From contig CAIRMY010000065.1 of NCBI GenBank assembly GCA_903879775.1, forward strand, positions 1-49,558: 49,558 nt of DNA, read 5' to 3'. The notes under the pieces were generated by a model. It saw only the letters and a program-made list of their open reading frames with translations, searched no databases and had not been told where the DNA came from. Source of the stretch: an uncultured Bacteroidota bacterium (lineage in GTDB: Bacteria > Bacteroidota > Bacteroidia > NS11-12g > UBA955). Both the position numbers and the translations under genes were made by a program. This document shows, one piece after another, positions 24,710 through 33,409 of the stretch (within the stretch, counting starts at the first letter, position 1; every line of letters begins with the position of its first letter).

Positions 24710-25825
24710 ATGATAATTGGCATACCTAAAGAAATCAAAAACAACGAAAATCGCGTTGCTTTAACCCCTGCTGGGGCTAGTGAATTGGTCAAAAACGGTC
24801 ACACGTTGTATGTACAAGCTACTGCCGGAAACGGAAGTGGTTTCTCAGACGAAGAATATGTTAGCGCTGGCGCTAAAATGCTTCCTACCATTGAAGAAGT
24901 TTACGGCATTGCCGAAATGATCATCAAAGTAAAAGAGCCAATTGAGTCTGAATACCCGTTGATTAAGGAAAATCAATTGCTATTTACTTATTTCCACTTT
25001 GCTTCCTATGAGCCATTAACTCATGCGATGATTAAGAGCAACTCTGTTTGTTTGGCATATGAAACAGTTGAACGCCCAGACAGAAGCTTACCTCTCTTGG
25101 TTCCAATGAGTGAAGTTGCCGGTAGAATGAGTATCCAAGAAGGCGCAAAATACTTAGAAAAACCTATGGGCGGACGTGGAATCCTCTTAGGTGGCGTACC
25201 AGGCGTGAAACCAGCAAACGTAATCGTTTTAGGCGGTGGTATCGTTGGTACACAAGCTGCTAAAATGGCTGCAGGTTTAGGTGCAAACGTAACCTTAATG
25301 GATATTAGTTTACCTCGTTTACGTCAACTCGACGATACAATGCCAGCTAACGTAAACACACAATATAGCAACGAATACAACATTAGAGAAGCAATCAAAA
25401 CTGCTGATTTGGTGATTGGTGGTGTATTAATTCCAGGTGCTAAAGCTCCTAAATTAATCACACGCGATATGTTGCCAACCATGCGTAAAGGATCTGTAAT
25501 TGTTGACGTTGCAATTGACCAAGGTGGTTGCTTCGAAACATCTAAACCAACTACGCATGCTGAACCTTGCTACGAAGTTGATGGTGTTGTTCACTATTGT
25601 GTAGCGAACATGCCAGGCGCTGTACCTTATACTTCTACCCTTGCGTTAACCAACGCTACTTTGCCATATGCAATTCAATTGGCGAACAAAGGTTGGAAGA
25701 AAGCTTGCAGCGACAATAACGACCTAAAATTAGGTTTAAATGTTGTGAATGGCAAAGTAGTTTATAAAGGAGTAAGTGAAGCGTTTAACCTTCCTTACAC
25801 TCCAGTTGAAAATGTACTTAACTAA
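24710..25825 (+). CDS. ald: Alanine dehydrogenase
   Basis: This 371-aa protein reversibly converts L-alanine, NAD+ and water to pyruvate, ammonia and NADH. The N-terminus MIIGIPKEIKNNENRVALTP is diagnostic, with the Arg and Lys that bind pyruvate. The Rossmann loop is VIVLGGGIVGTQAAKMA (about 169-185) and the C-terminal half ends in a typical SEAFNLPYTPV. Catalytic His and Asp fall in the expected VVDVAIDQGGC region. Codon use is noticeably optimised compared with its neighbours (GTT, GGT and AAC-rich), pointing to high expression. It has its own promoter box and a strong terminator at 25847-25878, so it is monocistronic. Confidence 0.96.
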   Translation: MIIGIPKEIKNNENRVALTPAGASELVKNGHTLYVQATAGNGSGFSDEEYVSAGAKMLPTIEEVYGIAEMIIKVKEPIESEYPLIKENQLLFTYFHFASYEPLTHAMIKSNSVCLAYETVERPDRSLPLLVPMSEVAGRMSIQEGAKYLEKPMGGRGILLGGVPGVKPANVIVLGGGIVGTQAAKMAAGLGANVTLMDISLPRLRQLDDTMPANVNTQYSNEYNIREAIKTADLVIGGVLIPGAKAPKLITRDMLPTMRKGSVIVDVAIDQGGCFETSKPTTHAEPCYEVDGVVHYCVANMPGAVPYTSTLALTNATLPYAIQLANKGWKKACSDNNDLKLGLNVVNGKVVYKGVSEAFNLPYTPVENVLN

Positions 25826-25846
25826 TTAATTTTTCATAATATTTCA

Positions 25847-25878
25847 GGGGAAAAGAACACCTTCTTTTCCCCTTTTTT
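25847..25878 (+). terminator. Rho-independent terminator after ald
   Basis: A perfect 11-bp stem (25847-25857 with 25862-25872, GGGGAAAAGAA and its complement) closes a 4-base loop and is followed by six T residues. It begins 21 bases after the ald stop codon. Confidence 0.92.
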
Positions 25879-25888
25879 ATACCCAAAT

Positions 25889-26653
25889 ATGCTAGTTAAC
25901 TATAAAATATACGGTGCCGAAAACAAAAAAACCATCTACATTTTGCATGGTATTTTTGGAATGCTCGACAATTGGCACAACATTGCCAACCATCTCTCAA
26001 CCAATTACAGAATCGTTGCTGTCGACGCCCGAAATCATGGAAAATCATTCCACCATGAAGATTCATCCTACCTTGCAATGGCAAACGATCTTAAAAATTT
26101 AATGATCCATTTAAACACGCCTTCTGCGATTGTTCTAGGACATTCAATGGGAGGAAAAACAGCATTGTTGTTCGCCGACTTATATCCAGAAATGGTAGAC
26201 AACCTCATTTTGGTTGACATTGCGCCTAAAAAATACCACCCTGGGCATTTAGAATACTTTAGAGCCTTTAGAGAACTTGATTTTTCCAAAATCCATTCTC
26301 GTAAAGATGCCGAAGAAGCTTTCATGCCGTTTGCACCAGAAATGGGAGTTCGCCAATTTTTGCTCAAAAACTTAGAAGCGAATGCCGACGGCGGTTATAA
26401 ACTCAAGATAAACCTAAGTGCCATAGGAAATTATTACGATGAAATTATTGATGCCATTTCATTTAACAATGCCTTTGTAAAGTCAACACATTTCATCCTT
26501 GGCGAAAAAAGTGGTTACCTCAAAGAAACCGATAAGCCATACATTGAACAGTATTTCCCTACAGCAGCTTACCATACAGTGGCAAATGCAGGACATTGGG
26601 TGCACGCCGACAATCCTTCTGGTTTTCTAACAATTTTGAATCAGATTCTTTAA
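25889..26653 (+). CDS. Alpha/beta hydrolase (YbfF-like esterase)
   Basis: This 254-aa protein has the alpha/beta-hydrolase landmarks: an oxyanion region LHGIFGMLDNW, the DARNHGKS motif of YbfF-like esterases, the nucleophile elbow GHSMGG with S86, and the C-terminal His in NAGHWVHAD (H236). It is a cytoplasmic acyl-ester or thioester hydrolase with unknown natural substrate. It starts 11 bases after the ald terminator T-run, with no clear -7 box visible, so its promoter is unresolved; read-through from ald is possible. Confidence 0.87.
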   Translation: MLVNYKIYGAENKKTIYILHGIFGMLDNWHNIANHLSTNYRIVAVDARNHGKSFHHEDSSYLAMANDLKNLMIHLNTPSAIVLGHSMGGKTALLFADLYPEMVDNLILVDIAPKKYHPGHLEYFRAFRELDFSKIHSRKDAEEAFMPFAPEMGVRQFLLKNLEANADGGYKLKINLSAIGNYYDEIIDAISFNNAFVKSTHFILGEKSGYLKETDKPYIEQYFPTAAYHTVANAGHWVHADNPSGFLTILNQIL

Positions 26654-26696
26654 TCAATCATACAATTTCACTATTTTCGAAGAAACTTCGTGAGAA

Positions 26697-27506
26697 ATGA
26701 CAAAATATAATTTGAAATATACCCTCCTTATTGCATTCATATTATGCTCACTTAAACTTTCAGCGCAAACCGCAGAAACCGATACTGGAGCGCTCAAAAT
26801 AAAAACAGCATCTCCCGAAAAACCTTCTTGGGTTACACTCGATTTAAGTGCTGGATATTTTGTAAACTTTAGCGATTTGGCAACAAGATACCCAGAATAT
26901 ACTTGCTTCCCACTTGGTGTTGGATACCAGCATAAAAACAAATGGGTTGCAAGCCTCGACTATAATTTAATCTTTGGCACAAGTGTAGATATTGCTGGCT
27001 ATTTCGATCATATTTCTAACGAAAATGGATATATGATTGACGCCAAAGGCCAACCCGCAATCATCAACACCTACATGCGCGGTTTCTCTGCTAGAGCCCA
27101 TTATTCGAAAATCATTCCCCTGTCTAAAAATCCAAATTTTAGCGATTGGAACATTCAAATTGGTGGTGGTTTAGGATACTCACAAACATATATTTTATTT
27201 CAATTCGATGAAGGAGAACTCCCACAGCTGGAAGGTTTAAACACAGGCGGTTACGACCGACTTTCTGGCGGTTTCCAAATTGCTGAAAGGTTTAGAATCC
27301 AATATTTAAATCCCAATTCGTTAAGTTTCTTTTTAGGTGTCGATTTAATACAAGGTTCAACAAAAAGTATGCGCCCTTGGAACTTTTCAACCAACACTGC
27401 CGACGATCAATCTATGACAGAAATTGCAGCTGGTGTAAATCTTGGATTGGTTATTCCAATTAAAACCAGATCTCGAAATACTGTCCCCGATTACTTTATG
27501 GAATAA
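26697..27506 (+). CDS. Hypothetical exported protein, probable small outer-membrane beta-barrel
   Basis: This 269-aa protein has a signal peptide (about 1-24, ending LSAQT). The mature part has regularly spaced aromatic-rich amphipathic strands (VTLDLSAGYFVNF, WVASLDYNLIFG, WNIQIGGGLGYSQTYILF, LSFFLGVDLIQG, GVNLGLVIPI) as in 8-12-strand outer-membrane barrels. I recognise no specific family. The downstream Kdo-transferase gene begins at or near its stop codon, so it may share that transcript and have an envelope role. TATTTTCG at 26672-26679 (one mismatch to -7) lies 17 bases before the ATG. Confidence 0.6.
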   Translation: MTKYNLKYTLLIAFILCSLKLSAQTAETDTGALKIKTASPEKPSWVTLDLSAGYFVNFSDLATRYPEYTCFPLGVGYQHKNKWVASLDYNLIFGTSVDIAGYFDHISNENGYMIDAKGQPAIINTYMRGFSARAHYSKIIPLSKNPNFSDWNIQIGGGLGYSQTYILFQFDEGELPQLEGLNTGGYDRLSGGFQIAERFRIQYLNPNSLSFFLGVDLIQGSTKSMRPWNFSTNTADDQSMTEIAAGVNLGLVIPIKTRSRNTVPDYFME

Positions 27507-27510
27507 CAAA

Positions 27511-28752
27511 TTGAAAAACTTTTATCTCATTATCATTCATTTTTTGGAGGGACTTTTAAAGGGCTTTGCTCTTTTCAATCCCAAGATAAATGAAATGATT
27601 CAGGGTAGAAAACAACAAAAAGCTGAAATTTTATCCCTCAAGAGTAAGAAAAGTAAAAGAATATGGATCCATGCGGCCAGCCTTGGAGAATATGAAATGG
27701 CCATCCCTCTGATTCAAAAAATGGCTCAAAAAGATGAAAATCTTGAATTTATCATTAGTTTTTTCTCGAGTTCAGGATATAAAAATGCGAAGCTTGAACC
27801 GAATTGCAAAAAATTTTATTTGCCCTTTGATACCCAATCGAATGCCAAATTTTGGTACAACCATGTTCAACCAGATGTTGTGGTTTTTGTAAAATATGAG
27901 TTTTGGCCCATTTTCATCAATTACGCGCATCATTTAAATTTACCAGTTTGGTATTGGAATTTTTCTCTGAGACAAAATCATTTCATCTTTAAAAAATGGG
28001 CAGGTTTTTGGAGCAATTCTCTGAAAAAATGTCGTGGATTTTTCTGTTCCAACGAAGAAACAGAAATATTGGCGAATCAATTGGGACTTAAAAATATAAA
28101 ACACATTGGCGATATCAGGTATTTGAGAACCAAACTCATACAAGAAAATTTGGGAGACATTCCTCTCAGTCTTGTTGAATTCACCAAAGATCAAAACACC
28201 CTCATTTTGGGTAGCAGTTGGCATCAAGAAGAATTGGCCCTTTTAAATGCGCTAACAAACAATGATTTGCCGATAAATCATAAAATCATTATTGCTCCAC
28301 ACGACATCTCAGAAGCGCATATTTCAGGCATAGAAATTCAATATAAAGATTACAATATTCAAAGATTTTCAAATTTTGAGGGACAAAAAAACACCCAAAT
28401 TGTGATCATTAACAACATAGGCTTGCTCTCAAAATTATATGCATTGGCACAAATTTCTGTAATTGGTGGCGCGTTTGGGAAAGGGCTACACAACATCATT
28501 GAATCTGCAGCCGCTGGCGTACCCGTGATATTTGGACCGAACACCTCAAAGTTTCCTGAGGCAGGCGAATTTATTGCGGCAAATATTGGATTTAAAGCTG
28601 CAAACATTGAAGAGATGTCGGAGCTTATTCAAAACCATTGGTTAAAAAAAGATTTGCAGGAAACCAAAATTATAAAATCTAAAACATCTGCATTTTTCGC
28701 GCAAAATGTCCCTCAAATAGACCAAGCAACTCAAATTATTTTGGAAAATTGA
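27511..28752 (+). CDS. waaA: 3-deoxy-D-manno-octulosonic acid (Kdo) transferase
   Basis: This 413-aa inner-membrane GT30 enzyme adds Kdo to the lipid A precursor. Diagnostic segments are IWIHAASLGEYEMAIPLI, with the conserved acidic residue used in catalysis, VKYEFWPIFI, and GGAFGKGLHNIIESAAAGVPVIFGP near the end. A single N-terminal hydrophobic segment (FYLIIIHFLEGLLKG) anchors it. I place the start at the TTG at 27511, 5 bases after the preceding stop, because it gives the normal N-terminus for the family. An ATG at 27442 would overlap the previous gene by 65 bases and add an unlikely extension. Three GAGGGAC heptamers fall inside this gene. Confidence 0.88.
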   Translation: MKNFYLIIIHFLEGLLKGFALFNPKINEMIQGRKQQKAEILSLKSKKSKRIWIHAASLGEYEMAIPLIQKMAQKDENLEFIISFFSSSGYKNAKLEPNCKKFYLPFDTQSNAKFWYNHVQPDVVVFVKYEFWPIFINYAHHLNLPVWYWNFSLRQNHFIFKKWAGFWSNSLKKCRGFFCSNEETEILANQLGLKNIKHIGDIRYLRTKLIQENLGDIPLSLVEFTKDQNTLILGSSWHQEELALLNALTNNDLPINHKIIIAPHDISEAHISGIEIQYKDYNIQRFSNFEGQKNTQIVIINNIGLLSKLYALAQISVIGGAFGKGLHNIIESAAAGVPVIFGPNTSKFPEAGEFIAANIGFKAANIEEMSELIQNHWLKKDLQETKIIKSKTSAFFAQNVPQIDQATQIILEN

Positions 28753-28800
28753 TCGATTGAAGGGTGGAACAAGAAATGACATAATGACATAATTTCAAGT

Positions 28801-28868
28801 TTTAAATGAAAAAATTGGACAAAAAAGTGTCATAAAGTTCGCTAAAAACTGAAAAAAATTCATTTAAA
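28801..28868. repeat. 10-bp inverted repeat bracketing the region upstream of groES
   Basis: TTTAAATGAA (28801-28810) and TTCATTTAAA (28859-28868) are exact reverse complements 48 bases apart, in the 180-base gap before groES. The same gap has a tandem ATGACATA at 28775-28790. It is too AT-rich to exclude chance. No CIRCE element (TTAGCACTC-N9-GAGTGCTAA) is present. Confidence 0.28.
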
Positions 28869-28873
28869 TTGCA

Positions 28874-28902
28874 TTGGCACGCTATTGGATGAAGTAAATC
28901 TG
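28874..28902 (+). promoter_or_regulatory. Candidate groESL promoter
   Basis: TTGGCAC at 28874-28880 and TAAATCTG at 28895-28902 (one mismatch to TAnnTTTG) are separated by 18 bases measured from TTG, a good -33/-7 geometry. The start would be about 25 bases before the groES ATG. Confidence 0.42.
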
Positions 28903-28932
28903 TAAACATAAAATTTAAACAAACACAAAAAT

Positions 28933-29208
28933 ATGTCAGTAAACATTAAACCATTGGCCGACCGAGTTATGGTAGAGCCGGTAGCCGCAGAACTAAAAAC
29001 CGCTTCAGGAATCATTATCCCTGATACAGCAAAAGAAAAACCACAAAAAGGTCAGGTAATTGCTGTTGGAACTGGTAAAATTGACGAACCGATGACCGTT
29101 AAAATTGGCGACACTGTTTTATATGGTAAATATGCTGGTACCGAGATCAACGTAGAAGGAAAAGACTATTTGATCATGCGTGAAAGTGACATTTTAGCAA
29201 TTATTTAA
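28933..29208 (+). CDS. groS: Co-chaperonin GroES
   Basis: This 91-aa protein covers the full family length. It starts NIKPLADRVMVEPV, has the mobile loop at about 17-32 (ELKTASGIIIPDTAKEKPQKG) that binds GroEL, and ends with DYLIMRESDILAI. It forms the heptameric lid of the chaperonin cavity in the cytoplasm. groL follows 10 bases downstream in the same operon. Confidence 0.98.
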   Translation: MSVNIKPLADRVMVEPVAAELKTASGIIIPDTAKEKPQKGQVIAVGTGKIDEPMTVKIGDTVLYGKYAGTEINVEGKDYLIMRESDILAII

Positions 29209-29218
29209 TTAAAAAAAC

Positions 29219-30859
29219 ATGGCAAAAAAAATAGATTTTAACGTAAGTGCCCGCGATGGTTTAAAGCGTGGCGTTGACGCATTAGCGAATGCAGTAAAAG
29301 TAACTTTAGGTCCTAAAGGTAGAAACGTTGTAATCGATAAGAAATTTGGCGCACCACAGGTAACTAAAGACGGTGTAACTGTTGCTAAAGAAATTGAATT
29401 GGCAGATCCAATTGAAAACATGGGTGCACAAATGGTGAAAGAAGTTGCGAGCAAAACAGCTGATATTGCTGGCGATGGTACCACTACCGCTACTGTTTTA
29501 GCTCAGGCTATTGTAACTGCTGGTTTGAAAAACGTTGCTGCTGGTGCAAATCCAATGGATCTAAAACGCGGTATCGAAAAAGCCGTAAAAGTGGCAGTGA
29601 ATAAATTGAACGAATTGGCTATACCAGTTGGAGACGACAATAGTAAAATTGAACAGATTGCGACTATTTCTGCAAACAACGACAACGCGATTGGCTCTCT
29701 AATTGCCGAAGCGATGAAACGCGTAGGTAAAGATGGAGTGATTACTGTTGAAGAAGCAAAAGGAACTGAAACTACTGTTGAAGTGGTTGAAGGTATGCAA
29801 TTCGACCGCGGTTATTTAAGTGCTTACTTTGTAACCAATACCGAAAAAATGGAAGCTGAATTAGAAGGTGCTTTCATTTTAATTTACGACAAAAAAATTA
29901 GCAGCATGAAAGACTTGTTGCCAGTACTTGAAAAAGTTGTTCAAACTGGTAAACCATTGGTTATCATCGCTGAAGATATTGAAGGTGAAGCTTTGGCAAC
30001 TTTGGTTGTGAACAGAATCAGAGGTTCTCTGAAAATTGCTGCTGTAAAAGCTCCAGGTTTCGGCGATCGTAGAAAAGAAATGTTGCAAGACATTGCTGTT
30101 TTAACTGGAGGTACTGTAATTTCTGAAGAGCAAGGTCGTAAATTAGACGATGCCACAATCGAAGATTTAGGTAGAGCTGAAAAGATTTCTATCAACAAAG
30201 ACAACACTGTGATTGTAAATGGTGCAGGTGCTAAAGAAAATATCCAAGCCCGCATTCACCAAATCAAAGTTCAAATTGAAAACACTACAAGCGACTACGA
30301 CCGTGAGAAATTACAAGAGCGTTTAGCGAAATTGAGCGGTGGTGTTGCAGTATTGTATATTGGTGCAGCTACAGAAGTTGAAATGAAAGAAAAGAAAGAC
30401 CGTGTAGACGACGCATTACATGCAACTCGTGCTGCGGTTGAAGAAGGAATCGTGCCAGGTGGTGGTGTTTGTTTCATTCGTGCAATTGGTGCATTGAAAG
30501 ACCTTAGAGGTGAAAACGAAGACGAAAACACTGGTATTCAAATCGTTCGTCGTTCATTAGAAGAACCATTGCGTCAAATCGTTGCCAACGCTGGTGGCGA
30601 AGGTAGCATTGTTGTTCAACGTGTTATGGATGGCAAAGACGACTTTGGTTACAACGCTCGTACCGATGTTTATGAAAACTTAATTGGTGCAGGTGTAATT
30701 GATCCAAAGAAAGTTTCTCGTGTTGCGTTAGAAAATGCTGCTTCAATTGGCGGTATGATTTTAACAACTGAGTGTGTACTTTCTGAGATCAAAGACGACG
30801 ACAAAGGACATTCACATGGCGACATGGGTGGAATGGGTGGCATGGGCGGCATGATGTAA
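29219..30859 (+). CDS. groL: Chaperonin GroEL (60 kDa)
   Basis: This 546-aa chaperonin is complete. Key segments are VTLGPKGRNVVIDKKFGAP, the ATP-binding DGTTTATVLA, the apical PLVIIAEDIEGEALATLVVN, VPGGGVCFIRA, and the Gly-Met-rich tail (GGMGGMGGMM) preceded by a His-containing HSHGDM. It folds proteins in the cytoplasm with GroES, encoded just upstream. Codon choice is clearly optimised (GGT, GTT, CGT), unlike most neighbours, as expected for a highly expressed gene. A strong terminator follows. Confidence 0.99.
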   Translation: MAKKIDFNVSARDGLKRGVDALANAVKVTLGPKGRNVVIDKKFGAPQVTKDGVTVAKEIELADPIENMGAQMVKEVASKTADIAGDGTTTATVLAQAIVTAGLKNVAAGANPMDLKRGIEKAVKVAVNKLNELAIPVGDDNSKIEQIATISANNDNAIGSLIAEAMKRVGKDGVITVEEAKGTETTVEVVEGMQFDRGYLSAYFVTNTEKMEAELEGAFILIYDKKISSMKDLLPVLEKVVQTGKPLVIIAEDIEGEALATLVVNRIRGSLKIAAVKAPGFGDRRKEMLQDIAVLTGGTVISEEQGRKLDDATIEDLGRAEKISINKDNTVIVNGAGAKENIQARIHQIKVQIENTTSDYDREKLQERLAKLSGGVAVLYIGAATEVEMKEKKDRVDDALHATRAAVEEGIVPGGGVCFIRAIGALKDLRGENEDENTGIQIVRRSLEEPLRQIVANAGGEGSIVVQRVMDGKDDFGYNARTDVYENLIGAGVIDPKKVSRVALENAASIGGMILTTECVLSEIKDDDKGHSHGDMGGMGGMGGMM

Positions 30860-30888
30860 TTCATCATCAACCATAGTACAACATATTC

Positions 30889-30925
30889 AAAAATGGCTCG
30901 ATTTTCGCGAGCCATTTTTGTTTTT
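30889..30925 (+). terminator. Rho-independent terminator after groL
   Basis: A perfect 12-bp stem (30889-30900 with 30908-30919, centred on TGGCTCG) has a 7-base loop and is followed by GTTTTT. It begins 30 bases after the groL stop. The A-tract on the left arm makes it usable in both directions. Confidence 0.9.
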
Positions 30926-30994
30926 AAATCGTTTATGGTTTCTAACCCTTCTAAACCCTCTAATCCTGATAATCCTCTAACCCTATTTTTTCCG

Positions 30995-31002
30995 TATCTT
31001 TG
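30995..31002 (+). promoter_or_regulatory. -7 promoter box before ruvX
   Basis: TATCTTTG is a perfect consensus match exactly 4 bases before the ATG at 31007. This supports that ATG over an ORF start 114 bases upstream, which would lie within the groL terminator. Confidence 0.55.
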
Positions 31003-31006
31003 CATA

Positions 31007-31420
31007 ATGGGCAGAATTATTGGCATTGACTTCGGATTAAAGCGCATTGGAATTGCAATCACTGATCCGTTGAAAATGTTTGCCCAACCACTCACCACGG
31101 TCTATGCAACAGATTTCCCAGATTGGTTAAAAATATATTCTGTACAAGAACAAATAGATGAATTTGTGGTTGGAATGCCTTCAAAACTTTCAGGAGAAGA
31201 TACCGATGCCACTCAACCCGTGAGAGATTTTATTGATTGGCTAAAAATGAATTATCCAAACATTCCAATAGCAACAATCGATGAACGCTACAGCAGCCAC
31301 GAAGCTCAAATGTTTATTAATAAATCAGTTGTAAAAAAAGACCAACGAAAAGATAAAAAATTAGTAGATACAATCTCAGCTGCATTAATTTTGCAAACTC
31401 ATTTACAAAGAATTTCATGA
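31007..31420 (+). CDS. ruvX: Putative pre-16S rRNA nuclease / Holliday-junction resolvase-like YqgF
   Basis: This 137-aa RNase H-fold protein starts GRIIGIDFGLKRIGIAITDP, with the catalytic Asp in GIDFG. It continues with VVGMPSKLSGEDTDA and IDERYSSHEA, which carries the conserved Glu/Arg. YqgF processes the 5' end of 16S rRNA in E. coli and was originally annotated as a Holliday-junction resolvase. The chosen ATG gives the normal family length. The stop overlaps the def start by four bases (ATGA). Confidence 0.93.
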   Translation: MGRIIGIDFGLKRIGIAITDPLKMFAQPLTTVYATDFPDWLKIYSVQEQIDEFVVGMPSKLSGEDTDATQPVRDFIDWLKMNYPNIPIATIDERYSSHEAQMFINKSVVKKDQRKDKKLVDTISAALILQTHLQRIS

Positions 31421-31968
31421 TTTTACCTATATACGCCTACGGACAACCTGTTCTTAGAAAAAAAGCCGAAGATATCGATCAAAATTATCCGGAGTTAGAA
31501 GATTTGCTTCGCAACATGTTCGAAACCATGTACGATAGCAATGGCATTGGTTTGGCTGCTCCACAAATTGGTTTGCCAATTAGAGTATTCATTGTAGACG
31601 GTTCCGATGTTGACAATGTTGAACCTGCTGATTTCAAGCAAGTTTTCATCAACCCTGTAATTAAAGAAGAATTTGGCAAGGAATGGGAATTTGAAGAAGG
31701 CTGTTTGAGTATTCCTGGTGTTAGAGCCAATGTTAAAAGGAAAGAAGAACTTACCATTCACTATTTCGACGAAAACTGGCAAGAACATACCAAAACCTAC
31801 GATGGTATGGCCGCAAGGATTATTCAACACGAATATGACCATATAGAAGGTATTTTGTTCACCGATCGCGTGAGTCCCCTCAAAAGAAGTATGATCAAAA
31901 AACGACTTGAAAATATTTCTAAAGGATATGTAGACATCGACTACAAAATGAAATTTCCTAAAAGGTAA
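31417..31968 (+). CDS. def: Peptide deformylase
   Basis: This 183-aa metalloenzyme removes the formyl group from nascent N-terminal methionine. All three motifs are intact: GIGLAAPQIG, EGCLSIPG with the metal-binding Cys, and QHEYDH with two His ligands and the catalytic Glu. Its length is slightly above the E. coli enzyme because of a C-terminal tail of basic residues. It is translationally coupled to ruvX, and the next gene starts 5 bases after its stop. Confidence 0.97.
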   Translation: MILPIYAYGQPVLRKKAEDIDQNYPELEDLLRNMFETMYDSNGIGLAAPQIGLPIRVFIVDGSDVDNVEPADFKQVFINPVIKEEFGKEWEFEEGCLSIPGVRANVKRKEELTIHYFDENWQEHTKTYDGMAARIIQHEYDHIEGILFTDRVSPLKRSMIKKRLENISKGYVDIDYKMKFPKR

Positions 31969-31973
31969 TTCCA

Positions 31974-32831
31974 ATGAAGTATTACTGGAAATTGATAAGG
32001 CCAATCAATTTAATTTTAACAGTGCTAACGCAAGTATTGTTTATCATTTCGGCCTCTAGAATCAACCATAGTGCTTTAAATTTAGACTATTCAAACATTC
32101 GCACACGAGAATCGATATTCACAATACTCGCTTGTATTTTCGTAGCTGCTGGTGGCTATGTAATCAACGATATCTTCGATATTGAAACCGATCGAATCAA
32201 CAAACCAGAAAAACTTGTTTTAAGCAATCATATTGGCTTAAAATCTGCAAGAATTTTTTATATCATACTCACTGCAATTGGCATTTTGTCTGGATTTATT
32301 GCGGGACTTGGCATGGGCATACTATGCTCCGTTTTAGCCGTATTGCTGTATTTCTATTCGAGTGATTTAAAGGGCGAAATACTTCAAGGGAATTTACTCA
32401 TTTCAATGATGGCAGGAATGGTAGTGTATGTTTCATCTAGAGGCGTTTACAATGTTTCAAACACCTACTTCGCCGAATACGCAAGCATCGCTTTTTTCAT
32501 TACAATGGTCAGAGAAATCATCAAAGATATTGAAGATATTGAAGGTGATAAAGCCCAAGATTACAAAACTTTCCCTATTGTAAATGGCGTTCCGAAAAGT
32601 AAAAATTTATCGCTTATTTTCCTTGCCATCACACTTGGAATCATTGCATTGCTTTATATTCAAGCATCCAATTTACTTTTTACCAGCTTTATGAGTGTTT
32701 TCATCATTCCAGCACTCATTTATGTGGCTTTCCTTATTTTTAAGGCAAAAGAAAAATCAGAATTTCGCAAAATTTCAAACTGGCTAAAAACCACCATGTT
32801 TTTAGGACTATTTTCTAGCCTTTTTTGTTAA
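31974..32831 (+). CDS. UbiA-family prenyltransferase (geranylgeranylglycerol-phosphate geranylgeranyltransferase-like)
   Basis: This 285-aa protein has about eight to nine membrane spans and both Asp-rich motifs of UbiA enzymes: NDIFDIETDRINKP near residues 64-77 and a second region, DIEDIEGDKAQDYKTFPI. These bind the prenyl diphosphate with magnesium. In Bacteroidota, close relatives are annotated as geranylgeranylglycerol-phosphate geranylgeranyltransferase; menaquinone or other lipid prenylation is also possible. It ends the ruvX-def-ubiA run and overlaps the convergent DUF3109 gene tail-to-tail by 4 bases, sharing a TTAA. Confidence 0.83.
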   Translation: MKYYWKLIRPINLILTVLTQVLFIISASRINHSALNLDYSNIRTRESIFTILACIFVAAGGYVINDIFDIETDRINKPEKLVLSNHIGLKSARIFYIILTAIGILSGFIAGLGMGILCSVLAVLLYFYSSDLKGEILQGNLLISMMAGMVVYVSSRGVYNVSNTYFAEYASIAFFITMVREIIKDIEDIEGDKAQDYKTFPIVNGVPKSKNLSLIFLAITLGIIALLYIQASNLLFTSFMSVFIIPALIYVAFLIFKAKEKSEFRKISNWLKTTMFLGLFSSLFC

Positions 32832-33409
32832 TTTTTATCTCTGCCAGACCAATCTTTGGCAATTTCAGACAATTCTTGATACCACTCCTCACCCATTTTA
32901 CGAATAATGGCTTCTTTCAAAAATTCATAAACTGGTACATTCATTTCATAACCAGCTTTACAAGCATCACTACAAATATCCCAATGATGGTAATTCATAG
33001 CAACGTAAGAACCATACTTTTTTGCGCGAATTGGATACAAATGACAGCTAATCGGCTTTTTAAAATCGATATCACCGGCAGCATGGGCCTTTTCTATGGC
33101 ACAAGATGCAATTCCATTGCTTTCATAAACCACAAACACACATTCACCTGAACTTCTACAAACGGTCACCAAGTCACCATCTGTATCTCTGGTTACAAAT
33201 CCATTTTCTTTGATTTCGGCAATTCCTTCAGCGCTAATATAAGGCTCAATTTTATCGTAAATATCTAAAATAATGTCTGCTTCATCTTTCAATAAGGGAG
33301 CACCTGCATCGCCTTGAACACAGCACTCACCTTTACATTTGTCGATTTGACAAGCAAATTTTTTCTCTAGGATATCTTCGGATACTAAAGCATTTCCAAC
33401 AATGATCAT
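32828..33409 (-). CDS. DUF3109 family cysteine-rich protein
   Basis: This 193-aa soluble protein has a conserved cysteine pattern: FACQIDKCKGECC near residues 18-30, TVCRSSGECVF, ASCAIEKA, ISCHLYPI and DICSDACKAGY. It belongs to DUF3109, related to the YkgJ-type Fe/Zn-binding cluster proteins. Eight or more cysteines together with His residues indicate metal or Fe-S binding; the biological role is unknown. Its ATG overlaps the purE stop by four bases, making it the third gene of a pssA-purE-DUF3109 operon. Confidence 0.82.
   Translation of the reverse strand: MIIVGNALVSEDILEKKFACQIDKCKGECCVQGDAGAPLLKDEADIILDIYDKIEPYISAEGIAEIKENGFVTRDTDGDLVTVCRSSGECVFVVYESNGIASCAIEKAHAAGDIDFKKPISCHLYPIRAKKYGSYVAMNYHHWDICSDACKAGYEMNVPVYEFLKEAIIRKMGEEWYQELSEIAKDWSGRDKN

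Noticed and set aside
24277..24792. 171-codon open frame on the minus strand across the glycosyltransferase/ald boundary
   Set aside because: It lies antisense to two well-supported genes and to the ald promoter, and its translation has no recognisable motif.
28875..28890. Sigma-54 promoter (TGGCACG...TGGAT) before groES
   Set aside because: The -12 element lacks the TTGC core at proper spacing; a -33/-7 promoter explains the same bases better.
30820..30859. Short tandem repeat at the 3' end of groL
   Set aside because: It encodes the normal Gly-Gly-Met tail of GroEL.
30893..31006. N-terminal extension of ruvX starting in the groL terminator
   Set aside because: It would include the terminator stem and the -7 box; the ATG at 31007 gives the standard family N-terminus.
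31495..32004. 169-codon minus-strand frame antisense to def
   Set aside because: def carries all catalytic motifs on the plus strand; the antisense frame is a by-product of its codon pattern.
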